DNA from: Anisakis pegreffii
Taxonomy: Eukaryota > Nematoda > Chromadorea > Rhabditida > Anisakidae
Assembly (NCBI GenBank): GCA_035041965.1
Contig: JAPYMA010000902.1
Span: 218,267 to 282,266, forward strand
Length of the DNA stretch: 64,000 nt
Direction: 5' to 3'
In this document: piece by piece, positions 38,341 through 50,844 of the stretch
Numbering within the stretch: the stretch's first letter is position 1
How the letters are laid out: each line of letters starts with the position of its first letter
Notes under the pieces: model-generated
What the model was told of the DNA's origin: nothing
The model's database searches: none
Seen by the model: the letters and a program-made list of their open reading frames with translations, nothing else
Made by a program: the position numbers and the translations under genes

Positions 38341-41300
38341 ATGGAAGATGAAGGAACAGAGAGTGATGAAAGAGAGAACGGATATCCCCTGGTTGCTGAT
38401 CTGTCACAGTTACGGATGCACAGTCGTTTTTTGCGTAGCATTGATGATGTCATCGACCAGCAAGCTTTTAATCAGGTCATTTGTCGTTACTTGAAAATTC
38501 GCTTTTGACGGCATCAGGCTTTTTGACTACATATTGATTGATAACCGAATGGACATGAAAAAAGTAAAGTGATAACGTCAAATCCATCCATCCGTTCATG
38601 CAATTTTTCATTATCATCATGAAAACCGCCTGTTTTAAGTGAACTTTCTGCGATGTTACAGGAACTTATCGATGATCTGAATGCAGCACAACGAAGAAGT
38701 GAGAATGTCGTCGAAGAATACGCTTCAGAGAATAGACAATCAGATGAAAGAGGCACTGAAGAAACGACACAAGGAGGCAAATGTGAAGGTCTAGCAGCAA
38801 CACTGCCTAGCTGTAGCAATACCAGTAGCAATAACAATAATAATGGTACTCATAATAACAACAATACTGCTATCTCGAGGTGCTCATTAGACTTTGTCTT
38901 TTTTCTAATTTGTTTTTAATGCCAAATCTGTAGCTGGCACCTTCAAAACATTCCATCTGCTCTTTACTACACCAAGCAATTGTTGTGTAAAATCCTTCAG
39001 AATTTGGCATCGAAAATTTGTGTTGGTTGTTACTTGATTTTGATTTGTTGTTTGGTTAATAAGTGATAAGTGGAGTGATGGTGTTCGTAATGCTTGCAGT
39101 AGCAGCGGCAACCGACAGCAGACGACATCACCTCATAGAACAGAATTCAACGACATCATGTCTGCTTCTGTTGTTGATCGCTTGGCGGCCATCACATCCA
39201 GTTGGCTTTACTGCTTTTACTTACCTCCGATCTTAACTGTCAAGTGCAAATGATGATCACATTTGAGGATCAGTGGCTCCATCGTTTGTGTTTAGCGACG
39301 AGGAGGTAGCTGACGTGATGGTTGCGAGTGCTGTGAACGATCATAATACTATCGACGGCGAGTCCAGCTCTCCACCGCAGTTGTCGAACGTAGCGCGTCT
39401 TTGTGCATCAACAGCACCACCTGCAGTTAGCAATGGCAATGGGCAGTCTGACGCACCCTCTCCTCAGTCCACTTCCGACCTACAACCGACCGCCAGACTG
39501 CATCGAACGCTTGGCCAACAACATTCCAGTGATGCCTTCATCACTGCCTTTTATGCATCAATTTCATCTTTCGTTACTTCTTCGGCAATGAACTGTTTCG
39601 AAACAAATTGCTCAGTGATAAGATTTGTCACTGATCATCGCTGCCATCCGGGCAATATGCCCGCTACAATACCAGAGCAGTCAACTCATAATTACCTTCA
39701 GGTCGCAGTTCAAGAGCAATACAACGATACCCGCTGCACAACGCCGCATCGCTGCGTCGTACCGCTAATGACACAGCTCAAGCGATTGCTACTAGCCCAA
39801 CCACTTCACCTGCTTTAAGTGAGCTGACCATTTAATTTCTTCGAATGTTCGTTCTCGTTTACTATTTGTTTTCAAAGCTTTTAATAACGAACTGCGTTTT
39901 CATTTACCATGTTTCTAAATCAATCTTTCACTTTGGTTATCGTTGAATGGTTGTAGGAGGAGGGAGTGAGTCATCAACGGAGATAACCTACGGTAATGCT
40001 ACAGAGCGAGTGTCTTTGGGATGGCAGGCATCGAAGTCGACTCTGAAGGAGCGTTTTTCATTCATGTACTGCAACGAGCTACTCGCAGATGTGTACTTCA
40101 CTGTGGGACGCGATGAGCAATGTCAGGTTGGAGCAATTATAGCTAGATGGAAGCATGTTTTCATATATGAGCAATACCTGTCTCCTCTTGCAGAGGATCC
40201 CTGCACATAAATTTGTCCTTGCCACTGGATCGGCTGTTTTTGATGCAATGTTCAACGGGGGTTTGGCTGACAATCGAACAGGTTTGCTATTTCATTGCTA
40301 CTTATATGCACTCCGGATGATCATTTAAACTTTTAAATTGTATGTCATGATCAGAACTCATCAATGGATGGTGATCACTGCTCTATGGCTGGCTTGCGAT
40401 CCCTTGAGAGGATCACTTCAGGGATTCGAATACAATTTTGCAGATCTTTCGAAAGGAGCGATGTTCGTTTCTGAAATAGAACTACCAGACGTTGAGCCAA
40501 ACGCTTTTCTTGCGCTATTGAAGTTTCTCTATTCGGATGAGCTCTCGATTGAGCCAGAAAGTGTTATGACTACACTTTATACAGGTTCAGCTTAGACTTG
40601 ATTTTTTTTTGAAATGAATCAATCAGTTGACTGATCACGTTGTATGCTTTAGTAGACTACTTCGAAGAGTGATCTTGAGATGGTTTCAGCAAAGAAATAT
40701 GCTATACCTGCGATGGAGAAAGCTTGTGTGGATTTCTTAAAGCGTAATCTGAGTGCCGATAACGCCTTCATGTTACTGACCCAGGCAAGACTCTTCGATG
40801 AGCCGCAGTTGGCGAGTTTGTGCTTGGAGATTATTGATAAGAACACGACTGACGCACTGAATGCTGATGGTTAGTTTGCAACTTTAGGAATTGGCTTGGA
40901 TTGGATTTGGGTAGTCCTTTGGATGATAACAATATGGACCGTAGTCAACCGATGACGAGGATTACCTCGTAGACGGTTCTCATCAGGGAATCCACTCCTC
41001 TCAATAGTGTGTCTTCATTTTTATGCAGAATATTACTGTGTTTCGAAGTTTACAATTATCCGGGTTAAGAAATTTTTATCATTTAATATTATTTAACCCG
41101 AACAGAAAATGGATTAGGGACTAGTGACGGCATCCGACCGAAGTTCGATTGGAATTCTCAATGTCAGAATGTTGAAAAGTCGATTCGATCGGATTCCTAC
41201 CGAACTGAAACTTCGTTCAGGTGCCATCACTACTGATGACTTTTTCGAAAATAATACCTCTTTCCCTATGAAATCAACACGACACAACAGTATCGTTAAA

Positions 41301-44180
41301 GTCGAGGACGAGTAAGTAAAGTTGTGAGTTGGTAAAGTAAACGTTGAATATATTATGGTGATGAATAAAATACTTTCGTATAGATAATCATCGTTGATTG
41401 TCTGCAAAACACCCGCCAAAGTTGCTTATTCTTTTTTTAACATTCCCGTGAGAAAATGTATGCAAAATTTTAGGTGTAATAGTTGGGAAACCTTGAAGTG
41501 GTAAGCTCGAAGTAGGTGAAGTTTGCTTCGGAAAATCGGGTTGAAAATAGAATGAAGGTGAAGCAAACTTCGAAAAATTCCTGGTATGTTAAGTGTATGT
41601 AAAGTAAATTCCAAAAACAGTATCGAGGTGAAGTAAAGGTGATAATGTAGCTTTATAAATTGACAGCGCTGATCAGCGAAGTAAACATTTCTTGAGTAAA
41701 TTGGGGCCACGCGTTCTGTTTCCTTTAAAACGAAAGGATTAGGCATGGACTTTTGGTGGTAGTTGGAAGAAGGATTGGGTTGACGAAATCCGACTGAATT
41801 CATTTTCGCGATTTTGGGATTCAGTAATAACGAATAAAGAATCATTACTAAGATACATTTCTAGAAGCATATAACAGTACATTTGTCATGTGGCGATCTA
41901 ATCGCATTATGTACCGGAAAAGAATATACAGAAAGAGATGTTGAGGATGTGAATGATTGTAATGGGAATTGAAGGCTTCACAGAGGTCGATCTGGAGACG
42001 TTGTGTGTGGTGTTGAAACGAGATACATTACGCGTTCGTGAAGCAGCGCTGTTCATGGCCGTTCTGCGGTGGACTGTCGAACAGTGCCATCGCAAATCGT
42101 TGCCAGTCACTGCTCACAACCAACGCAAACTCCTCGGAAAGGCCCTCTACCTCATCAGATTTCCGCTGATGACCATCGACGAGTTTGCGCAGTGTGTTGG
42201 TAGGTCACGATTGCTTGTAATAGCTCTTTTCTTATACAGTTGTACTTGTCGTGAGCATGAAGCGAACTACTGTCTGCTGCATTGTGCAGTTCTCCTTTGG
42301 GTAGCGATGAATGTTGCAAGATGACTGCTTTCTTAATCATATCGTAGTCGAGAAAATATTGTAACGGTGCTCATATAACTTGCAGCACAAAGTGGCATTC
42401 TTGACGACCATGAACTAGTTAGCTTGTTTTTATATTTCACTGTGAATCCTAAGCCTGCAATTGCTTTCATTGACATTCCTCGATGTTGTGTGTTTGGTAA
42501 AGAAGTTATCGTGAATCGATTTCAACGCGTTGAAGGGCGATGGGGTTACAGTGGAACTCCTGATCGTATCAAGTAGGTGTTCCGTTTCGAATTCGATAGC
42601 CATGAGATTGTGAACTTCATTACGAAATAACCTTTATTGATTTGAACGATACCTTCACGTGTATTCTGTTGGCTTTTTTATGTGCATTCTATTTGATCCC
42701 AAACTAGTCGAAACTGTTAAATTGTACCACTTCAGGTTTACTGTCGATCGAAAAATTTACGTGATTGGTTTTGGGTTGCATGGTAGCATTCATGGACCAT
42801 ATGAATACGAAGTGACGATTCAGGTGAATATAAGACATGTGAGATGGTCATTCAGCTGAGTCGAGTTAATGTCGAAATTTGCGTGTAATGGACTTGGAAT
42901 TGAGCTCTTGAGCGGTTCGAGGTGGATTCAGTCCCCATGTATACCAAAATTCGGCGTGAATAGATTGTTCGTGTGTTTGTTCAGTTGAGTGTTTGCTTGA
43001 ATAATTAGGTTTGCATTCAGATTCTACATTGCGGTACCGGTAAGGTTTTGGCAAGCAATGACACCTCATTTACATGTGATGGTTCAAGTTCAACATTTCG
43101 AGTTCTGTTCAAGGAACCCGTCGAAATAACTCCTTGTGTTACCTATATTGCATCTGCTTGTTTGAAGGTAATCATCGTAACATCTCTGTTAATTTCCGCT
43201 CTGTCGGTTCGATTGCCTTGCAGGGTGCTGAGGCCCGTTTCTTCGCATTGTTTCAGCCACTGGTTAGAGCGTCTGTAGCCACCGAACCGCGAGGATCCCC
43301 GAAAATTCGAAAGGGCTGGTTCAGCCGGGGACCTCGGCAAACCGAACTTCGGTTACCACCGACCCATAACCGACCGATGCCCGAAAATTTCCTTTCGGCA
43401 GTCTCCGACAGGCCACTCAGTTGGCGACCACCGAAAAAATATGTCACTTCCAAACACTACCCCTGATTAGTGATGGGGTCCGAGCGAAATTTCGTTCGGT
43501 CGGAATCCGACCGAGTTGGCATTTCGGCGTTCCGATAGTCGGAATTCCGACCGAGTTGGCATTTTGGCGCTCCGACCGTCGGAATTCCGAATTCCGACCG
43601 AAATTGTCGGATTTTTCCGACCAACTGTTGGTCGGATCCCATCACTACTCCTGATGACGTCGTTTACCTCTTCAATTGATGTAATTCTGAAGTGTTGTTG
43701 AGTGTTTTGATCCACTTCCAAATGAAACAAAGCAAAGCACTGTTTTGTTCGTATTATCGTCCCTTTATGGCATCATGGGTCACTAATTGCAGTAATTTGT
43801 CGCTCGTCGACAACTATCGTGTGACAGAAAATGGAGATGTCTCTAAAAAAGAAATTTCACGTTATGAATTCGTGGTTAAGCTGATCTTGCCTGATTCAGC
43901 AAATAATGCAATTCACCGCAAACCTTGACTTCGTTTGAATACTCAGAACCTGAATTCCAAATGATGAATAGTGTTCAATGTGAATGAAATATCTGTAAAA
44001 GAGAAGCTTTAGGGTCCAGACTCGCATTATGGTACGAAAGGTCTAAGGCGCATCGTGCACCAGTCGCCAACAAGTGGTATAATCACGTTTCAGTTCACTT
44101 ATGCGGCTGGCAATAATAACGGTACTTCGGTGGAAGATGGCCAAATTCCCGAGATCATCTTTTGCACGAAACTGAATTGA
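38341..44180 (+). CDS. hpo-9: BTB-BACK-PHR protein, BTBD1/BTBD2 orthologue
   Basis: Probable Cullin-3 substrate adaptor. Fourteen exons join in phase: 38341-38475, 38662-38879, 39100-39200, 39274-39528, 39702-39818, 39957-40126, 40194-40281, 40444-40584, 40690-40869, 41975-42199, 42386-42572, 42736-42823, 43021-43167, 44013-44180 (2,220 nt, 739 residues). BTB spans about 293-405 ([53 protein letters not shown]). BACK spans about 410-540 ([37 protein letters not shown]). PHR spans about 590-738 ([50 protein letters not shown]). Wording such as [21 protein letters not shown] favours BTBD1/2 over BTBD3/6. Exons from 39957 on are certain. The first five (275 residues, Ser/Asn/Pro-rich, with an Asn tract) rest on phase alone and might include a separate upstream gene. 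Confidence 0.93.
41122..41232. mobile_element. MITE-like element (111 bp) in a BTBD1/2 intron
   Basis: TA-flanked terminal inverted repeats: left TAGTGACGGCATCCGACCG, right ending GGTGCCATCACTA. The interior has GTTCGATTGGAATTC and GATCGGATTCC words shared with the other copies. Confidence 0.75.
43255..43445. repeat. GC-rich repeat-like insert next to a MITE
   Basis: A block markedly richer in G+C than the flanking intron, full of CCGAA/TTCGG words. CCGAAAATT occurs twice, each followed by a CGAAAGG- or CCTTTCGG-type word. Probably a second transposon remnant beside the element at 43468; its borders are not clear. Confidence 0.4.
43468..43647. mobile_element. MITE-like element (180 bp) in a BTBD1/2 intron
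   Basis: TA-flanked inverted ends TAGTGATGGGGTCCGA and TCGGATCCCATCACTA. The interior repeats near-palindromic GGTCGGAATCCGACCGA words and two copies of a block with GAGTTGGCATTT(C/T)GGCG. Confidence 0.85.
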
Positions 44181-45215
44181 TCGTGTCAACACCCCTCACT
44201 CGCTACTTAATTTTGTGTCGTCAATCTGTCACTCATTGATGCCTTATTAAATGTTCATTCGATTGTTATTGTGCACCTAAATAACGATAAACGAGTTGTT
44301 GGGTGCTTTTTGCGAATATTTTCAACAACAATAAACACTTTTCTGAAGTTCATTAACTCGTCTGTTTAGATTAATTTGCTGGTGTAATGTAATGAAGAGG
44401 TGATCGTTTGGTGATTGATTCGCTTTTTTGTGTTCTTTATTAATGACCACTGTGAGCGTTCACCATCAACGCACGATTATTCATGTGACCAGCGTTCACT
44501 ATTCATGTGAACTACATTGATCATCTTCTGAACTGAATGATGCTGGAAGAGATATTGACTGATTGCAGTGTAACGATAGCGAAGCGATTTAGTACTGTTT
44601 TCAATATCGCCTTGTTATATTGCATACTAATTAATTGCACCTCTTCGGAAGTTGTTAGATTAACATTGTCACTCGCAGCAAAAACAATTTAAGTTTACTT
44701 GCAATAAGGTAAGGACAATCATAAAACGTCACTGTAAATGTAAATTTTACATTCGAGACGATCGTCATAGCAACAAAATGACATCTGCTTCATACAACTA
44801 ATTACAAATCGATGACACTTCGAATATATGAGCACGTTGAATCATCAATACATTTTATGCACCAATCGCAATTTTACAATACGATCATTCTGAACCAGAG
44901 GAAAACGACGTAAAAATAAACGAAAAAAATTGACAATTTATGATGATATACACCCGCAACTCCTTTATACACTATGATGACATGAATGAATAAATAAATA
45001 AAGAAGTAAATAATCATTATTCTGAGATCATCAGCCAAAACTGCCTATACGCAAAGAACAAATAGCAGCACTGTTCTACTTTAGAGGCTAGAACGTTGAA
45101 AATTATGTGCAGGAACTCTTGTTTGGAAGTCAGTGTCTGCGTTTATACAATTTGTTGTGTTTAGTCCATCCCCTTCTCAGATATGCGCTATTTTGTACCT
45201 TCCTTTAATGAATGC

Positions 45216-45280
<65 letters not shown>

Positions 45281-47346
45281 CAGCAATATTTTTTGATATC
45301 GGCGCTCCTTCTGGCGTACCTGTAGTGAAATGACAGCAGGAATATCTCCTTTAGGGATAAAAGAGCATATTCCTGTGCAAATGCAGCAGACCCTGCAGAG
45401 AGCAGCGGCCCGATAGACCTTTCCAAATATCATCACTTTTATACTGGAAAAGCATCATCACCATGCGTCATACCAAGTGGTGCAGACCACTTCCATCGTC
45501 CACAGCATTCTTTTTGACTGCAGTGTCACGAATTCTGAATGCACGAAACTATCACACAACGAAGTGATTATTCCACAGTTCCGATACGTTTGAATACTGA
45601 CTTACGAAAGCGAACCTTGCATCTCAAGTGCCAAGCTTACGTATTTATAAAGCCAGCACAACGCGAAAACAATGCCATGTGTGACCGCTGTGAGCATTAT
45701 ATTTAAATGGAGTATGACGTTCGAATGGATGAAGCATTCTGAGCATTTGTAACAGTCTCAGCCTGTACTGTGTCTAAATTGTTTCGTTCTCCGTGCCATT
45801 TCATGGTTCGCATTCAAAATGGCCTCTCAACTACTAGTACGACATGATGAGTGGTACGCCAGAAGACGAAAATGGAGAGAAGAGTTACGTGAGAGAGCTT
45901 TGTCTTTTGGATTTGTGATCATTTTGGTTCATTTTCGGTGTTCTTGGCCTTAAATCTAGAAGGGTGCTCAAAATTCACGATTCTCAGTTCCGTACACATA
46001 TGGCAATAAATAATTCCAAAATAAACATGAAACGGAACGAAATTGATCAGTACAATATCAAGACAATATTGAGGAACATGTGTACATTTGCTATGAACAT
46101 ATCAGTGGTTCTCAAGCTCTTACTCTCCGTGCCCCGCTTGCAGACCGTCAATTCCCCGAAAAAACTCAGTTAAACTACAATTCTTCCCCCGCGTCTGATG
46201 CGGCATTGAATGTTGGTGTGAATTCATAAGAAATACCAAAACATCCGATTATCAACAGGTTTGTTGCCGACCCATTAAATCGTTACATCGAACGGGTCGA
46301 TTTTTTGTGGTTAAATAAACATTTTGTAAACATTATTAGACATCTACGAAAGAATTGTGACAAAAAAAACAAGAAATAATAATCTGCAATCCTCCTCATT
46401 TCCCTGTGGTACCCTCAAACATTACGTAATCTTTGAGATTAAACAAACACCCTTGCCCCATCCTCCTCTGAGAACCACTAATAAATATGGAATATCATAA
46501 AACCAAACCGGAATCATTGAACTGAAATGGACATCAACTAGACTGTAGTAAATAATCCTCACATAGAATAAATACATTTGGCATGGATCACTTGTGGGTT
46601 GTTTTTATCGTTTCAGTTATGGAAGTTACATATCGAAGAGATTGAGAAGTCATCGACTATGGATCGATCACAATGCATGCATCACATTATTTAGACTTTG
46701 TACATTTTATCTGCTACATTTTCACAAAGAATGCTGTTCGATTCACTCACTCAGATCACAATTTCCACCGAACACAAACATTTCACTTATGATGACCGAT
46801 GAAAATACCTACTTTTATACGTTTATTTGCTCACTCAGTGGTTAATGGTTTTGTTCACTGGCATCTTGATCTGTGTTGTTGATTTCTTTGAGCTAAAACT
46901 AAGCCCCAAAATTTGCACCAGGAATCCAACCTATTCAACGGATTCGATTCGAAAATGCAGCATCAGTATAAAAGAAAAGTGGCTTGTAAATGACAATAAA
47001 AGAAGGAAAGTACAAACAGATTAATGAATATTGTGTACACAAACTAACTGAGTGCGACAGAAGTAGTGATGAAAATGAATTTCATTATAATAATAAAGTG
47101 AAAAGCAGACTTATGGATGAATTTCTAAGACAACAACTTGTATCCAACCCATTTCACTTTTCGTGGTCAGCTGGCAGAAGAGTGCTGTTCCAATTAATTT
47201 CAGCGTTTACCTATCATTGCAACCGGTGGTGTTGACGAGAAAACCTTAAGTTAAACTATCGCTAGGTTGCGTTGATATAATAGTAACTGTAGAGTTGGAG
47301 TGTCATAAAATCAAAACGATTAAGGATAAACGAACCCATTCGCAAC
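44181..47346. other. Intergenic between convergent BTBD1/2 and PPP1R3
   Basis: Contains both 3' flanks, an AATAAA near 44,330 and others near 44,990, and a TA dinucleotide tract. Open frames at 46,594-47,235 have no family match or splice partner. Confidence 0.5.
45218..45278. repeat. (TA)n microsatellite, about 30 units
   Basis: An uninterrupted alternating TA tract of 61 bases. Confidence 0.98.
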
Positions 47347-50300
47347 TCAATAAAACCCATCATCATCGTATGAATAACCGGAACGTGCCCAACCAATATA
47401 TTTGGATGGACGGACGATTTGTTGTAGATTGGGTAAGTAATCGAATTGATGATTTGTATTGAAACCGTTGAGCTTATAGGTTGCTTTTGATTTGCTGAGA
47501 GTGTATGATGATGGTTGGTGGTTGGGAGTGGTTGTGTTAGACTTGAGTAGATCTTGTTTTGATTTGATAACAGCTCTGTGACGAATGTTGCTATTGCGAT
47601 TGTTTGGTGAGTATGATGAATCATCCGCTGAACGCTCTACATACTCAAGTGTGTAGTTTGCTCCACAATTACTATCCCAATGGGATGTTCCGTTCACTGT
47701 GTAACGAATACAAAATTGACATTTGGTACCCACCTGAAATTAATTTCGGTTGGTTCGTAAAAGCGACGTTATCGATTCATTCAACGAAAGCTGCAACTTC
47801 GAAGAGGGAGCGAAGTTGTTCATTATGATCAAATATTGAAAAAAGTCACGAATTCCATTATGCACATTACTAAGTAAGTAAGTTTTTCTAACTACTCCAA
47901 TATCAACTCCTTAGCCTTTTCTAAAAATTTACCCGATAGAAACGGAGCACTCCTTTTCATCTTTCAAAGAATGCTTATTTTGATTTGACAAAGTGGTGAG
48001 TTGACCACTGGATAGATAGCAATAGTACGTTTAGGTCATTCAACTAACTGATGACGATTTATTTCATTCACCTTTTTTGATTCAACCAAATCCTCTATAA
48101 AAATTGCAAGATTTAATGTAGGAGTTGAACAGCTGTATTGGAGTTTCGATAAAATTCAACTGATAATGTAAGAACTGACAGGCAGATTTGCGGGAAATGA
48201 GACGAAGAATGAGAAGGCATCAACAGCACCATCATTGCCGATCGACTGCATATAGATGGCGTGTATTTCTAAGTATGACGACCAGTCATCGAGAGTGTAA
48301 CGAATGCACACCTAAACATGTTCATCATCACACCAAACGCATTCAGCTTCTCACGTGAACCCATCAATCCTGCTATCTAACCGTTATCATTTGCGTTTTA
48401 CACCGACGAACAGCACAAAACATTTCAATTAATCGCAAAAACAATCAAAAATTTGTGCTTATCGTCGAACGTAGAACAAGCTGAATGCACCCGCTCTCAA
48501 TTCATCAGCACGAACCAAACAAATGAATGGATCATTAATCATGCATTCATCGAATTTTCAAACTTTCACCAACCTGTTTTTCAGGTGCCAGGTTGAGAAC
48601 ATCAACGATACCGGTAAGATTAGTGTCGATCACATCAACTGATTTTAGACAAACACACTGCGTTCTCGTTAGATGACTCACTTCAGCTTCTGATCTGATT
48701 GACCAATTGTTGATAATGAGTGACACTGTGGTGGAAGGCGAATGTTTACGCTGCTTCGACGATTCATGCGGATTAAATGCGAACATCGAGAAACTGAACA
48801 TCAATTCGCTTTGAATTTATTTTTATAAATAATTACTGCTGCAGAAAGAATTCGAGTGGAGATGAATTATGGTAGAACGATTTGGCGTCAAGGAATCTTC
48901 TTCGATTAGAAGAGTTCAGTTTGAATGGCGATCATTATTATTAGCAGTCATAATGATATGCGGACTGTTAAAGAGATGAATGCAACTCACTCATCAATCC
49001 AGTCGTCTGCATCATAAACGGTCTTATGTTCAAGGTCGAGTCCAAGTGCATCGGCAAAGCGAACTGTCTTCTGAGGTCCTGAACTGGTCGGTGTGCGAAG
49101 TGCTGACCGAAGAGATTTGGTACGTGAGCTGAAGTGACGTGATCGAATATATGTGGACAAAAGCACTGGAATCAGTGTATGCACCACTGATAACGAATGA
49201 CACTCTTCAACTGCTTGACTGAATCACTCAATATGACTGACATAATACTACTTTACGGTTCATTCTTCAACTCATATTCTATTTTTGGCATATAAACACT
49301 CAAAGTGTGCAGATGACCAAATAACAACCGATAATGTTATATGCTGCTGAACGGTGGGATACATGCGGAGAATTTGACTGATGGAAATATCGCGTTAATT
49401 CGGAGATGTATTGTTGAAATTAGTTGCAGTGATTGTATTGAGAAAGGAAATATTTTCGATCGGTAAATTGCAAAGATGAATGGGTGAACACTGAAAAGTT
49501 GTTTGTTTCGTTTTGAAAGGACAAAAAAATGAAAATATTTGTTTGCAAGTGAGCGTTCTTTGGTCGAAACAAGTTTTTGACTTGATATCGACGATACGAT
49601 TGATCATCATCAGAATGATATCGAATGGCAAAATGAATGAATTCTTTGATGATAAGAGAACGAATCTGCTAGCAGTGTATGCAGACAGATAGACTGGGTA
49701 TAATTGAACAAGCATATTAAGAGAGCAGTGATATGGTGTTTCAAGCCTGATAAGTGGGTGACTGGTGACGTGACTTAATAAAGACAAACAATGGACATTG
49801 CAAAAAAAGTGATGAATTAATACATAAATATTATAAATACGTTGATAACAAGAGAGCAGCTGGTACGAGAGGGAATCACTCATTCATCACTTTTTTTTCA
49901 ACTGGATAGAGGCACCTGACTTTATTTTTGCAAGATAATGTTGCATAAGAAATAAATGCTTAATTGTAAGTGGATGAATAAGCAGCATTTTTATGAATAT
50001 TCACTGTTAATCTCGTAGTTCAGTAACGATGTTGAGCAGCAATCGATCATTTACAGTGTAAAAATGTCCATTTAACACTTCAGTTCACAATAATCACATT
50101 GCAGAGCTGATGTGCTGAAGGAATGAATGCATAAAATCGTAGAAACATCCAACAGTTGGTAGACGTACAGTTTTTTGGATGGTTTTCTGTTCACTGAGTT
50201 GTCATCTGAAGAAAAACCCGAATCGCAAGTTGAGTCTCTTGATGATGGAATTGAATGACCACTCGGGGAACACGGTGACGGTGAGTTGAAACCCTGAAAT

Positions 50301-50844
50301 TTATATGTTGAACATCGCTTCGTTAAATATGACTGATACACCATTCGGTTTCAAGCAGAACTTCTTGCAAAGAACGTGACTCGTACTCGCGATGTGCCAA
50401 TTTCCGACTGGGTGCTCTACCTCTGGGCTAGCCTCCAGCCAAGAAACGAAGGATTAGTCATCTGAGGTTGAGAAAGAAGAACTTAAGGAGGGTGATACAG
50501 GATTAACGTACGTTATTTTCATTGTTCACATCACTATGAGTGTTGTCACTGTCGCTGAAAGGATGGCTGCTGTGGTTTGAATTTGTGATGAGCAACTTCA
50601 AGCCGAGTGGATTGCGAAGTTTAGTGGATGGATAAGTGTATGACGAGTAGATATTCAACGGGGACTGAGATAGGATCAGTTCGGATTTAGTGTCGTTTGG
50701 TGTTGACTGTGGTGCTGCACTTCTTGTTGCTGCTCCTGCTCGTGAACACGTGCAATCGATCGCAACTCGACGTCTCGTGGCCACTGCTGTCTCGATCATC
50801 ATTGTTTGTTCATCCACTCGAACTGCTTCTTGCCTTGCGTCCAT
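47347..50844 (-). CDS. Protein phosphatase 1 glycogen-targeting regulatory subunit (PPP1R3 family)
   Basis: Brings PP1 to glycogen and so favours glycogen synthesis. Six exons join in phase: 50512-50844 (ATG), 50169-50293, 48991-49128, 48574-48793, 48180-48311, 47347-47733 (1,335 nt, 444 residues). The PP1-docking RVxF motif sits in the family context KTVRFADALGLDLE at about 172-185. The CBM21 glycogen-binding domain covers about 245-345: GIVDVLNLAPEKQ joined to VCIRYTLDDWSS, then DAFSFFVSFPANLP, then CQFCIRYTVNGTSHWDSNCGANYTL. Tryptophans in DDW and HWD and the final WD-N-G-NY motif are intact. N- and C-terminal thirds are Ser/Asn-rich and probably disordered; SSRDSTCDSGFSSDD could be phosphorylated. 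The match is metazoan PPP1R3 in general; I cannot assign a subtype letter. Confidence 0.93.

Noticed and set aside
45133..45436. Open frames with long Tyr-Ile repeats
   Set aside because: Translation of the TA microsatellite on either strand.
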